A stretch of 64,000 nt of DNA from positions 89,833-153,832 of the forward strand of contig JAMKCH010051647.1 of NCBI GenBank assembly GCA_023653785.1. Direction: 5' to 3'. Positions 23,000-34,739 of the stretch are shown one piece after another. Under the pieces are notes generated by a model. That model was not told the DNA's origin, searched no databases, and saw nothing but the letters and a program-made list of their open reading frames with translations. The stretch's first letter is position 1, and every line of letters starts with the position of its first letter. Made by a program: the position numbers and the translations under genes. Source of the DNA: Ophioderma brevispina. Taxonomy: Eukaryota; Echinodermata; Ophiuroidea; Amphilepidida; Ophiodermatidae.

Positions 23000-23881
23000 C
23001 GAAGAGCAGGTTATGTCACTTCAGGTTGAGATAGGTTGGCTTCAAGCATGCGACGATTAACTGTTGATAATACAATTGATAATACAAGTTGATAATACAC
23101 ACGTTCACACTTTTTTGTATTCTCAAGTCTCTCTATCGCGTCCTGGATAATCCAATAAGTCTGCCCTTTTCAAGCTCTGAACACTGCGGTTTATACCCAT
23201 TTCATCAAAAGAAACTCAAGAAATAAAAGTTCCGAGTCATTTGAATGATACAGGAATCATCCATGGTGAGGGTCATGCAGATGATTAAGAAAGTAGACAT
23301 GCAAATCGACAAATAAGCCTATCAAGATTTAAACGTGCTATAATGAGGGGGGAGATTTCTTTGACCGTGAGTATAGAACAACCCCATTTTACGATCAATC
23401 CATGTTCATACATCCGACTCCGAATCCAAACAATATTTGTCCATGATCATGTGACCCTATACATTTTATTCAATTTAGTAAACAGCTGTTTGAAAGTCTC
23501 ATTTATTGTGACATAACCAGAATTAAACAAAACTATCAACGGCGACACACTTTTGACAACTGATTTGGAATATTTGTATCACTGGCTTCATCCTGTGTAA
23601 ATTTTATGAAATTGCATTGCGGGCAAATATGATTTTTCTTTAAAATCTAGTTAACACGTCTCTCTATGGAGAATGGGCATATAGAGGGCGCTATAACAGG
23701 CAAATCACGACCTTTGTAGACCTATATGGCAAGATTCCCGCAATGGATTTTTTCTGATTTTTGCAGAGGAAATAGCGCTTGCATGTCCCTATTTATATCA
23801 GTTGTCAGAATTGTGTCGACACTGCTTCAAATTGCTCTAAAAATAAAAGAGACGATTTGCATGGGGTCAAACAGCAAGGTG
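23000..23881. other. Region downstream of receptor gene, probable 3' UTR
   Basis: No coding frame. On the minus strand, AATAAA-type signals occur near 23465-23470 and 23498-23504, about 400 bases past the receptor stop codon. They could be the cleavage signals of that gene (inference). Confidence 0.4.
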
Positions 23882-24404
23882 TTACTGCCAGTGTTCTTCC
23901 AATTCATTTAGAATTTCATCAAATTCCTTCGTACTACCCTCAATAACAAAAATACAAATGTAAAGGGTACACACTAGTGTAAATATGCTAAAGATGGACA
24001 TGAGAACCCTGTCAATAACTACAGAGACCCGCTTCCACTGCATATGCTCTAAACTTTCGGCGTTTTTTTCTCATCTATGTCAGCCTTCATGTACTGGAGA
24101 ATAGATACTACTTCCCGCTGCTCATTTACGACAGCCCTCGCGACACTCTCTGGAGCATCTTCTTTTTCATTAACTACGGTAACTCCATCATCGATGCCAT
24201 TTGTTTGTGGGTTGTGAAATACTGGAATGTGATTGTCTTTATCCACAGGCCCAGTTGACAAACAAAATATACGCGGAATAACATCCAAGAAGATACGTTT
24301 AACCCATCTAGGAACAGGTTGTGAAATCGAACTCAGGTGCATGACAAGACCAGTAGCGATTACAGATACGCATACCATGACAATCATACACAAAAAGTAG
24401 GTAC
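23882..24404 (-). CDS. Nicotinic receptor-like subunit, last exon (M3, intracellular loop, M4)
   Basis: The exon follows a ttcttgcag acceptor (24405-24413) and joins the M2 exon as G|GT (Gly). It encodes M3 (TYFLCMIVMVCVSVIATGLV), then the hallmark PRWVKRIFLDVIPRIFCL and an acidic loop of about 75 residues. The written frame stops at 24049-24051 before M4. A second frame directly after it carries the M4 region: HMQWKRVSVVIDRVLMSIFS, a hydrophobic run, and NELEEHWQ followed by TAA at 23882-23884. The switch falls on a run of seven A (about 24063-24069), and the exon length fits its entry phase only if one base is missing. Long-read homopolymer error is the simplest cause, and a real truncating mutation is the alternative. 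The pairing WVKRIFLD plus WK-V--VIDR is diagnostic of nicotinic acetylcholine receptor subunits. Confidence 0.8.
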
Positions 24405-24765
24405 CTGCAAGAACGAAAAATACATGCTTATGAGGAGTCAAAAGTATTCCCCTTCTTTAAGTACAGATATCACCACATGAAAGGATCAGGAATGATCACT
24501 AGCTTATCGGATCAAGGCGTACAGGATCGATCAAATGTAATAATGTGTAAATCGTCTGACAATTTATTGCGCTTCGACTTGAAATGTAAATGAAAATAAT
24601 TTGTATCAGCGCATTTACGACTTTGTTGAATGACCTAAAAAGTTGTGAATGTAACCAAGTCGTACCTGTCCATACATGATCTCGTTCAGTATTTCTTACC
24701 AGTATTATCATACAACAAAATTTAAAAACAACCCTGACAGTATATTTGACTTCTCCAACTGCGAA

Positions 24766-25274
24766 TATTTAAAGCGGCACTGGCACATTTTCACAAAATA
24801 TGAAATTTCTTCAATTTGCTCTCAAATGATAGTATAGGCCATTGGAAGAACAGAGATATATTTTACATATAAAAATAACATACCCCAAAACAGAGAGGGA
24901 CATTGATATGAGGATAAAGACATCCAGGTAATTTGTAGGCCAACTTTTAAGTTTTCCATAACTTTAATCAACAAATGTGTATATTACATGAATATTTTTG
25001 ACTCGTACTCACTGATATTAAAACCACAAAGGTTATAGACCGATCAAACAGTGTGCATAGCGTGGGAAACATGCATACGGCATCGTGTTCTTGTGTTAAA
25101 CGCCATTTTCGTAGTCTTGCTGAATTTAACGTCGCCGGCGACGCTAAATTATAAAATCGTTCTGTTTACCCATAAGGAAGCTGATTTGGTCTTAATCATT
25201 TCGGGTGAGGGCTTTTGCAAAAAAATATCGATTTTGAAAAATCTTTTTTCAAATGTGCCAGTGTCTCTTTAAAT
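24766..25274. mobile_element. MITE with TTTAAAG...CACTGGCACATTT ends
   Basis: ATTTAAAGCGGCACTGGCAC at 24766 is mirrored by GTGCCAGTGTCTCTTTAAAT ending at 25274. About 509 bp, without coding capacity, inside the receptor's last intron. A core TTAA lies within each end, so the family may use the same target class as the other TTAA elements here (inference). Confidence 0.6.
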
Positions 25275-25989
25275 GAGAAACTACTACTGCTTGATAACAT
25301 ATTACATATGGTAATGTCAGTCAAGATTTTCAGATTAAATGTTAAATGTTAAATAGAATTTGTGACTTTCTGTGTGACCGCGTACCTCGCTACGGCCAAG
25401 TGATACATTTAGGCTAGCTGAGATTAGAGTAATTTCTAAGCAGCTGGGCTGTAATATTTAGATGAAAATCAGTATGCTATTTAAAGTTTTCTTTGATCTT
25501 AAGTGAGGCAGCTTATTAAATTCTTAGCCTACTGACTAATTGACCATTGAGAACTTGCAGGCTCGCTTTAGACATGCTAGACGTTCATTTTCATATACTG
25601 ATATCTTGGAAAATATACATGAGGTATAGTAAAACCAATACAACATGGTAAACTTGGGGAAAGTACGTAGTGAAAATCACTGACCCTTGGTGTTGGATGA
25701 CGGAACTACCTCCCGAGACGCAGTCGAGGGAGGTAACCCCATCATCCAAAACCTCGGGACAGTAAATTTCAAATAATACTTCCCCTCAAACCATACTATT
25801 CCACTGAACCAGGCGGGTGACACTGTGTACAAATGCGTATAGACGATTTCGATCGATAGTGATAGCGCCACCATTTTCGATAAGCTACCTAATTATTTAT
25901 GCAGAGTGACGTATACCCGGAGATGACGTAGCGTAATAGCGCCACGTACGACTGGCGAACTATAAGCTACAGATTTCATGCAGATATGT

Positions 25990-26490
25990 CTCCATTTTTA
26001 TTATTATTACTTTATTAACATGGTTAAAAAGCACACACTAAAACCCAGGACAAGGTCTTCATGCAAAATTCAAGGTAGAAGCAATAGCATGGACCATTGC
26101 AGGGAAAATATTGCACATGACCACAACAATTAATTACATAAAAATACATTAAAAAGTCGTCATAAGAGCAACATTACATTTTCATACAGCTGATATTGTC
26201 CCAAACCAACTCCTTTCTACTGTTCCAGATAGCGTATTAGCCTAGCAAGGCAAGTTTGGAGATGTCCCTTATGACCTGTTTCTTGAAAGAAGCCGAATTG
26301 AATTTAAAAATGGAGCGAATACGAACAAGATTTTCTTTAGTAACTAAACCACGAGAACCCACTTCAAAACACACGAGACGAGTATTAATACCCCTCTTGT
26401 TCCGGTCAGAAAGAAGACCAGCATACTTGCTTTGCTTGAGATCATGAACTTTGGGAATGTTAGGCTCAAATGATCCGAGTGTCCTATCCC
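25990..26490 (-). mobile_element. LINE 3' fragment with intact C-terminal reading frame
   Basis: On the minus strand an open frame of about 75 codons (26470 to a TAA at 26237) reads KVHDLKQSKYAGLLSDRN, CFEVGSRGLVTKENLVRI and FKKQVIRDISKLALLG. The SKY..L, FEVGSRG.VT..N and DISK.ALL pattern is the conserved tail that follows the polymerase in several non-LTR retrotransposons. The polymerase itself is absent, so this is a 5'-truncated copy. Its 3' untranslated part continues to about 25990. Confidence 0.65.
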
Positions 26491-27341
26491 GATTTATTTA
26501 GGATCCCTGACCGAACTGTTGAGTGTAGCATTGCTTATCCGCTGCATATTGCCTTACTCTAGGCATGAGACCAATTAAGCAACACACTCTCTCAATACAG
26601 TGTATGTAGATACACACAGATCCCTTTGTTGACGGGAAAGACATATCACCTGCACTGCGGAAATAGGTGCTGGCTTGGGCTCCGATTTCTCTAATTCTAT
26701 TTTTCTTTAGCTCGCTTTGCCATCACGTAAGTCAAGTTATTCCTGCAATCCATGTAATTAGGTCCCAGCTATGGGTTAATAGTTCGAAGAACCTACTTTG
26801 ATGACGGATGAAGAGTTCTTGATCTCTCAACGGCTAAAGAGCGGAGGAGGGTCTTGTATCCCAACGGTCAATAGGACGGTGTCGAACACATCGCCGTAGA
26901 TAACAGCAATGGTCAATGTGTTCCAAGTCAGAGGCGAGCTACACATACCGTAGAATTCGGCTGCTGATATGTTCGGCCCCAAGCTGCTCAGGACCGATCA
27001 CCCGTTCAGTTGCCAGACCCGGACTTAAATATGACACCATGACGCGCCAGTGGGCACTCGGCACACCAACACGATGGTCCTGATAAGTGTCGTTTGCCTG
27101 CCTTCAAACCCTTTGTCATATCAGCTTACAATGTTCGCACTCTATACCAAACAGGGAAAATACAACACATCAACTTTTTATGGGTTGTGCGGATGCTGGA
27201 ATCGACATCATACTAGGTGACTTCATTGCTAGAGTTGGACTTGCCAGCCATTCATCACATAATTGGACGTCACTGCCACCAATGAAAATGGTACAAGACT
27301 AGTCAAAATGCATGAGGAAAACAACCTACGTCCCGCACAAA

Positions 27342-27550
27342 CAGTGGCATAACAGGCGGGGGAGGGGGGCAGGGGGAAGGTTGCCCCCCTGACGACTTTG
27401 GCCGGGAAAAAATGTGCAAAAATCATGCTAAATCAGCCGTTTTTAAGCCCTCTGAACAGGAAAAATTGGCCTTTTGACCCTCTGAGAAGGAAAATTTCCC
27501 AAGACTTGGAAATTTGCCCCCTCAGAGCGGGCAGGCCCGACACGCCACTG
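27342..27550. mobile_element. hAT-like MITE inside the LINE
   Basis: The element starts CAGTGGCATAACAGGC and ends GACACGCCACTG. It is flanked by a perfect 8-bp duplication CGCACAAA (27334-27341 and 27551-27558). Removing the element and one copy of the duplication rejoins the LINE endonuclease sequence. CAGTG ends plus an 8-bp target duplication define the hAT superfamily. 209 bp, no coding capacity. Confidence 0.85.
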
Positions 27551-27675
27551 CGCACAAATGAGATTCCCTCATCCAGGAAATCGTCTCTGGACATGGATTC
27601 AGCCTACTGGCACAACATATCAGCTGGACCACCTCTTGATAAACAGCGAATGGGTTAACTCTGCGCGTAATTGCC

Positions 27676-29570
27676 GTGCATAAAACTCTGTGGAAATAGA
27701 CTCTGACCATAGTATTGTCCGCATTATGTTGGCCATCAGTTCGAGACCTAGCAAAGGAAATTCTTGCAGAAGACCACAGTTCAACTGGAAAAAGCTACAT
27801 GATCCAGTTATAAGAGATAAGTTCCAACTTGAGCTTTCCAACCGTTTTGAAGCCCTTCAGAATGACGACATCTCATCTATTTCAGAACGTTGCAACACTT
27901 TTGAAAATGTTGTGAAGGAAGTGGTTGAAAATGTGATAGGCAGATGCAGATCACATGGGATGTCAGGTTGGGTATCAGAGGAAACTCTGAAGTTGAAAGA
28001 AGAAAGAGATGTGACCAAAAAGAGAGATTCTCTACATCAAAATCCCAACAGTCTAAAAAGAAATGGAAGAAGCTTAACTCCTTGCTCAACGAATCATACA
28101 AAAGGGACGAGATTGCAGTTCTTGACAAACGGATACATCAAAATCCCAACAGTCTAAAAAGAAATGGAAGAAGCTTAACTCCTTGCTCAACGAATCATAC
28201 AAAAGGGACGAGATTGCAGTTCTTGACAAACGGATAGTTAAACTTAAGTTAGCTGATGAGCTGGGAGACTACACCACCACATGGAAAATTATCAATGAAC
28301 TCTCGGGTAAAGTTAGGAGACAAGGCATCAAAAAAAAAAAAAAAAAAAAAAAAACTCTGTGGAAATAGACTCTGACCATAGTATTGTCCGCATTATGTTG
28401 GCCATCAGTTCGAGACCTAGCAAAGGAAATTCTTGCAGAAGACCACAGTTCAACTGGAAAAAGCTACATGATCCAGTTATAAGAGATAAGTTCCAACTTG
28501 AGCTTTCCAACCGTTTTGAAGCCCTTCAGAATGACGACATCTCATCTATTTCAGAACATTGCAACACTTTTGAAAATGTTGTGAAGGAAGTGGTTGAAAA
28601 TGTGATAGGCAGATGCAGATCACATGGGATGTCAGGTTGGGTATCAGAGGAAACTCTGAAGTTGAAAGAAGAAAGAGATGTGACCAAAAAGAGAGATTCT
28701 CTACATCAAAATCCCAACAGTCTAAAAAGAAATGGAAGAAGCTTAACTCCTTGCTCAACGAATCATACAAAAGGGACGAGATTGCAGTTCTTGACAAACG
28801 GATACATCAAAATCCCAACAGTCTAAAAAGAAATGGAAGAAGCTTAACTCCTTGCTCAACGAATCATACAAAAGGGACGAGATTGCAGTTCTTGACAAAC
28901 GGATAGTTAAACTTAAGTTAGCTGATGAGCTGGGAGACTACACCACCACATGGAAAATTATCAATGAACTCTCGGGTAAAGTTAGGAGACAAGGCATCAA
29001 AAAAAAAAAAAAAAAAAAAAAAACTCTGTGGAAATAGACTCTGACCATAGTATTGTCCGCATTATGTTGGCCATCAGTTCGAGACCTAGCAAAGGAAATT
29101 CTTGCAGAAGACCACAGTTCAACTGGAAAAAGCTACATGATCCAGTTATAAGAGATAAGTTCCAACTTGAGCTTTCCAACCGTTTTGAAGCCCTTCAGAA
29201 TGACGACATCTCATCTATTTCAGAACATTGCAACACTTTTGAAAATGTTGTGAAGGAAGTGGTTGAAAATGTGATAGGCAGATGCAGATCACATGGGATG
29301 TCAGGTTGGGTATCAGAGGAAACTCTGAAGTTGAAAGAAGAAAGAGATGTGACCAAAAAGAGAGATTCTCTACATCAAAATCCCAACAGTCTAAAAAGAA
29401 ATGGAAGAAGCTTAACTCCTTGCTCAACGAATCATACAAAAGGGACGAGATTGCAGTTCTTGACAAACGGATAGTTAAACTTAAGTTAGCTGATGAGCTG
29501 GGAGACTACACCACCACATGGAAAATTATCAATGAACTCTCGGGTAAAGTTAGGAGACAAGGCATCAAAG
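27676..29570 (+). repeat. 669-bp tandem triplication of a LINE segment
   Basis: The segment from ACTCTGTGGAAATAGACTCT to AGGAGACAAGGCATCAAA occurs three times with a period of exactly 669 bases (frames start at 27690, 28359 and 29028). The first two units end in a run of about 22-24 A, where the third continues with AAAGTCAAGAAG. The first two units also contain an internal duplication of about 100 bp (around 28034-28236 and 28703-28905) that the third lacks. Only one or two substitutions separate the units. Confidence 0.9.
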
Positions 29571-30655
29571 TCAAGAAGAGAGATGCCACAGTCCCTAGCA
29601 GTGATGCAGAATATCTGGGTGAATGGAGAGAATATTTCAGCTCTCTGTTAAATAATCATAGCAACCCACCAACTGAACTGCCACCATCTATTATGGAGGA
29701 CCTGCACATTCTCGCTGATCCACCTTCACGAGAGGAGACAGCAGACCCTATCAGAGCAATGAAAATAAATAAGGCAGCAGGTCTTGATTGTGCAATAATT
29801 GCTGAGGCACTGCAGGCAGGAAGAGAAGATGATAGACGTTATCCACAAGTTTTACATTGAGGTATATAAAACATCATCACATTTTGCTGATGACATTGCC
29901 CTTCTACATCTACCCCTCATGGGCCTAACTCAGTTGAGCGGGACAGTTTCAGCAGCAAAAGACACTAGTCTCATAATCTAAGACAATACATGACACTAAA
30001 TTGTGATCCTCATCCTACACTCCAAGTCTACGACAGTCAAATCAATCATGTGACCGATTTCAGATATCTTGCGTCTATGCATGGTTACATCTATTTCAAG
30101 TGATCTAAAAAGGCGCAAAGCACTGGCTTGGATGACTTTCTGGAAGTTGGAGCAATTATGGAGAAACTTATCTATACCTATAACCCCCAAAGTGAGGCTG
30201 TTCAACACAACATGTTTCACAGTTCTCCTATATGGATGTTAGTCCTGGGTCATCACAATAGATATGGAACAATTAAATGCATTCGCCACTTCTTGCTACC
30301 GCATAATTCTGAGCATTAAACGAACTGACCACGTACCCAATGTCACCATTTACACCATGACCAGCTGAAAGCCTCTTTTTTGTGTATGTAAGAACTCGAC
30401 AGCTTAAGTTCCTTGGGCATATTCTCCGCGTGCCAGATGACGAACCAGCTGAACTCTACGCTCTTCATATGGTAAAAAGAGACCAGGTCGGCAATATACG
30501 CCATTTCTATCATATGTGCGTCCATCTGTTTGGGGATAGTCAAAATATGCTGCAACAAGACCAAGTTACAACCTTGGCCCAGGAACCGCAGCCCAGAAGC
30601 TTGTAGTCGCCTGCTCTGCAGGCGAAAGATGATGATGACAATGTATGATATAGCC

Positions 30656-31024
30656 CTAGAGGCGGCTTCGAATTTGGCTGGAGGTTGTAGCTTTTTATAG
30701 ATCCTTTTCTGGATTGAAGTACAAAAACCATTACCGTTTTGTTTACTTTATTTTGATTATTTTTATTATTATTTGCTTTTACTTTATTTTATTTGGCTAA
30801 ATGTTGTTTTCTTTCTTTGTTGTTGTTGTTGTGCTTATATTTGTAAATTATTGTTTTAGCAGTACAAGAAATAGCCAGTACAAAAGATTATCTTAGCGTT
30901 TGTAAAACAATGTTTTGTGTAGCGCATCATAGACAGAAATCGTTGGATGCGGCCTGTAAACATATAATTCTTTCACAACATATCATATCTTGCCATAACT
31001 GCCAGTAATAAATTCTACCCTTAC
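30656..31024. other. Intron remainder
   Basis: T-rich sequence with GTTGTTGTTGTT near 30820. The minus-strand GTAAGG donor of the M2 exon lies at 31019-31024. Nothing else seen. Confidence 0.5.
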
Positions 31025-31338
31025 CGATAACCGGTGGGTCACCAGAACTCGGAGGCATGTGGGATGCGATGATCTGCTGAAAAACCACGAGGGCAAGCAA
31101 GTTAGTTATCGACAACGTCAACTTCTCTCCACATTCCGGTGGTAGATAGAAGACGAGGAGAGACAGAAGTGATAAGAAAAGACAAGGCAACACCATGTAG
31201 TATATGTAGAACTCAGCATGACGTTTGAAGACTATCCGGTATTGGAGCTGTGGATATGGATCTGGACAACAGAGGTATTTATAGACTACGCGCTTCGAAC
31301 GGACAGCAACCATGTCCCAGACTCCGTTTGCAAGGTAC
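31025..31338 (-). CDS. Nicotinic receptor-like subunit, exon with loop C, M1 and M2
   Basis: The exon lies between a tttttcag acceptor and a GTAAGG donor and is 314 bp, fully open. It encodes YLANGVWDMVAV, then loop C with adjacent cysteines (KYLCCPDPYP), the mark of acetylcholine-binding alpha-type subunits, with flanking tyrosines. M1 follows (FYIYYMVLPCLFLSLLSLLV), then FYLPPECGEKL and M2 (TLSITNLLALVVF). M2 keeps Glu at -1' and Leu at 9', predicting a cation channel, but the 20' position is Ser where many family members have an acidic residue. It joins the next exon as VIG|TYF in frame. This is the best-preserved exon of the gene. The product would be a plasma-membrane pentameric ligand-gated channel subunit. 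Confidence 0.88.
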
Positions 31339-31638
31339 CTGAAAAATGGCAATCATAAAATCAATTTAAAATCGAATTTTATATAACTGCTACAGGCTGT
31401 CCCCCAAAAAAGTTGTTCCCCACTAGTAGACGAAATAAACGATTTTTGACTGCAAAACTGAAAACAAAGTGCTGACAAATCAAAACGCAAACATTTCTTC
31501 AGGCTTCTAGAGAATATGTATATGTATAGATGGTATGGCAATGGATATCTAATTGTACTAGCTACATGAAAAACGTACATAATTAAAAATAACCATAGCA
31601 TATAGTGATAGTATAACTAGGAAGAACAAAGATCGTAC

Positions 31639-31871
31639 CTATCAGTTGTAGCATCAAGAGATATTTCTGGATGAAGGTCGACGTCCTTGCCCGTGTAAGC
31701 CCAAGAAAGAAAAGAAATATCAGATCGCATACTTGAGCATCAAAAGGAAACCACTTGACACGCAATCTACAGACGGACGAATAGGTAGCAGGAGTAAACC
31801 ATACCACTTTCCCATCTGATTGAATTATAGCCAAGGTATCCACTTTGTACCGATCGAAATTCAAGTCAGAG
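31639..31871 (-). CDS. Nicotinic receptor-like subunit, Cys-loop exon
   Basis: The exon lies between a tttacattag acceptor and a GTACGA donor. It reads SDLNFDRYKVDTL, GKVVWFTPATYSSVC and the signature Cys-loop C-x13-C containing KWFPFDAQVC. After VCDLIF the frame slips. The family sequence continues in another frame as SWAYTGKDVDLH and ISLDATTDR, which joins the next exon as AG|G (Arg-Tyr-Leu). SW-Y-G is the loop B tryptophan motif of the agonist site. The slip lies in the pyrimidine tract TTTCTTTTCTTTCTTGG (about 31702-31718). One lost base or a 5-base TTCTT-like gain would each explain it, and the usual C-x-L-x-F-x-S-W spacing favours the 5-base gain. The first base implies that the preceding exon ended in two bases of a codon, as is usual after the LYN motif. 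Confidence 0.8.
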
Positions 31872-32640
31872 CTAATGTAAACAAATAAAGAAAACAAAAT
31901 ATACACCCATTCAAAAGCGGACTGCACTGGGAGTTACTCATGCCTTTGACGGTCAATATCCAAGTAAGTGGTGTATATACATACTGTTATGGCGCTATTT
32001 TATTCTGAGTGAGTTGGTTAATTTAATTATATCATTGCGTAGAGACATTATGACGTCATTATGACATAATAATTGAGTGTAGTTGCGTACTCATTTTGGT
32101 ATCAAAGGAAAGAGGAGGACTATCCTGTTGCAAAACTAAAACAAAGTCTGAGATTCCTGTGTCGTATAGGCAGTAACTTGCGGAATCACCTTTACCTGTC
32201 CTATACCCCGTAGGTTTTTTTTTTGGTGGAGGGGCATGAAACGGAGCATTAAAATGTCAATTGGAAATTACTAACTCAGTGACACTGGAAAATGGGGTTT
32301 GTAGGGCGAAGGAATAGAAGAGAGCGGTAACAACCCCCCCCCCTTCGGAAGACGAGGGTTAATTAATTTATAATTATAAATTTAATTAGGTAAAGTATGA
32401 CTTATCACACTTATATATTGCAAGATGAACTTGACATTGGAATCAGTTCGATGGTGTCGGCTATCAAACAGTCACAACGGTAAACAAATTCAAAATAACC
32501 GGAAGTTAAAAATTATACATTTTGGTGGGTTTTCGAGTTAGAATTACACGTATGGGCACGCTTGGGCACCAGTTCGGAAGTTATGCATTGTTACAAGCAT
32601 TCGGCGTCGGAGCCTTTTTAACTTTGGGGAGCTAACGCTG
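31872..32640. other. Receptor intron with one transposon end
   Basis: The only feature is a solo piggyBac-like right end at about 32333-32362 (C-run, then CGGAAGACGAGGGTTAA), resembling the right end at 50603. No left partner was seen, and no missing receptor exon was recognised here. Confidence 0.45.
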
Positions 32641-32699
32641 TGGTGGGCGCCTACCTATTTCCCTTCTGGGGGCGAACTTCCATTTGTCTAGGAAAAAGA

Positions 32700-33600
32700 A
32701 GTAGGCCTACACCAGAAGATTTTAAAAAATTAAGTTTTAATGTAAGGTGGGGTGGGGGTGGTGGGGGGTGCCAATACAATGTTATATTCCAAAGCACGTT
32801 TTTTCGTGATAAATTGTGGGAACAATTTTGAAATTAGCAAAAGGATCCCTTTATAATGATATAGTTATATAAGAATCAACGGTCTTAACGGTAAAATTGA
32901 GTTTATGGGTAGGTTTATTGAAGAACCATAAGTCAAGACCTGTAGAGTTCATATATGAAGTGGCAGGGGTGGATTAGTAGAAGATGACTCCTTTGCGCGA
33001 AGACGCGGAACCCCCCTTGCAATGTTCATTTCAAAGTACGTGTCTCGTGAAAAAATTTGATGGAGACAATTTGGAAATTAGCAAAGTTCACTTATCTGAA
33101 TATAGTCATTTAAAAGATAACGGTCCTAAAAAAGTATAATTGAGTGATGGGTAAGATTTTATTTGAACAAATCATAAGTCAATTGATCGTGGAGAGTTTA
33201 TGAAGCGACCAGGGGGGATGTGGGAGGGGTGTTGCCCCATTTCAGCGCAAAGCGCGGAATCCTTGAAATGTTCATTTCCAATTCACATTTTTCTCGTGGA
33301 TATTTGATTTGGTGGATGGAACAAATCTGAAATGAGCAAAAGTTACATTATAGTTATATATGATCAAAGGCCTTAAAAAGTAAACAAAATAGTTGTAATG
33401 GTTAAGGTTGATTTAACAAACCATTTAAGTCAATCGAGATGGAGAGTTCAATATAATTAGCGGCACGGGGTAGGTCGGGGGGTCCCCTCCCGCGCTAAGC
33501 GCGGAACCTTATGCAATGTTTTGCTTTCCAAAGACAGTTCTCATACCAAAATTGATAAAAACGTTGTGAAATTTGTAAGGGTTCACTTTACCAATGATTA
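32700..33600. repeat. Diverged tandem repeat of about 245 bp
   Basis: Three to four units share, in order, GCGCGAAGCGCGGAACC-like, TTGCAATGTTCATTTC, AAATTAGCAAAAGTTCAC, ATATAGTTATAT, GAACAAACCATAAGTCAAT and GGAGAGTTCA, and then a G-rich segment. Indels are frequent. Related pieces recur at about 34690-35090 (ATTGAACAAACCATAAGTCA). Confidence 0.7.
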
Positions 33601-34739
33601 GGCCCCCCAAAAATTGTTTGTTTGTCCTCGTCCGAACGACCGTGTACCTTGGTCCCGACCATATTTTTTTATTTCATTAGTAAAAAAAATATTTTAACCC
33701 AAAAACTAAGTTTTGGAATAAAAATTAATTTACCAAAATAAAATCACAAATATAGGAAATATTACTTGTACTCATGTGTATTTTGGTGTTTCAGAAGTTC
33801 TGGAAAACTTCATTCCACATTAACTGTTTTGTTGTTGATCGTTGTGTATTGTTTCCATGACTTACAATAACATGAATCTATGAGAGTATACCGTATAATT
33901 GATGGTTTGAGATTTAGTGTATTGCCGAGTTAGAAATGGTTCAATATTACAAAATTAAATATAAAAACATTTATTTATTCATGCTCCCCTTCAAAAACAG
34001 TGATAAGGTGATGATGAATATCTGATAGGAAAATCATATCATTTTTATTTTATTTCAAGCTGAAAGACGTCTGTATTTAGTCGGCTTTGAACGTATAAAC
34101 CGAACGTTATAAATCAAAATGGCGGCTCGTATCGACGGTCGGTTGCATACATGTTGCATACATGCATGAACATGTGAAGTGGCAAGGCTAAAACATGGAG
34201 GCCCAAAATGCAGTTAAACAATATAGGGTATCCTAATAACTACCGGTACCATTCCAGTCCCTGCTTTCACTTAGGTAAAAATATGACCGCGCATTTTTGT
34301 GCCAGTTTACATGCGGATTGGCGGCACGGCCTATGGGAATCAGCACCTCAAAATCGGCATGTACAATGTTTGGCCTGGACTAGTCTTTAGAGCTGAGAGT
34401 GGGGTTAGTTGTTGATTGCTGGCTATTGAATAAAGAGTTCCAAAACAGTAAAATTGTTGTGTTTGAGTTATTACCATGCTTTAAATTGAGTTTCACGTTC
34501 ATATTAAAAAAAAAAAAAACAAATCCCCTACTACCGACCCTACTGTTTTGTGAGCCTCTATGGACAAACAAACACTATTTTTTGGCCTATAGTAAAATAA
34601 GATCATGGGCTTACAAAGAGTAAGGCATAGTTAATGGTTACGTTGTTTGACTCCAATTATGTAAAGTGTCCATTGCGAATGCATATATCAAGTGGCGCGG
34701 GGGTAGGCGAGGGAATAGGTGTCCCGCTCCCCCGCGAAA

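Larger units (their letters stand above)
27087..30655 (+). mobile_element. APE-type LINE remnant with internal deletions
   Basis: Landmarks in order are the endonuclease start (SAYNVRTLYQTGK near 27120) fused by deletion to GDF-ARVG (27215-27240), the endonuclease end (DHLLINSEWVNSARN, then SVEIDSDHSIVR near 27700), the linker (FNWKKLHDPVIRDKF), and REYFSSLLNNHSNPP with REETADPIRAMKINKAAGLD near 29620-29790. Next come a deletion to FADDIALL (about 29882) and C-terminal pieces (LKRRKALAW, FNTTCFTVLLYG, RQLKFLGHILR). The 3' end TCTGCAGGCGAAAGATGATG at about 30615 is typical of this family, whose relatives are often mis-annotated as craniofacial development protein 2. A tandem triplication and a hAT-like insertion have further broken it. 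It lies in the receptor's M2/M3 intron, opposite in orientation. Confidence 0.8.
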
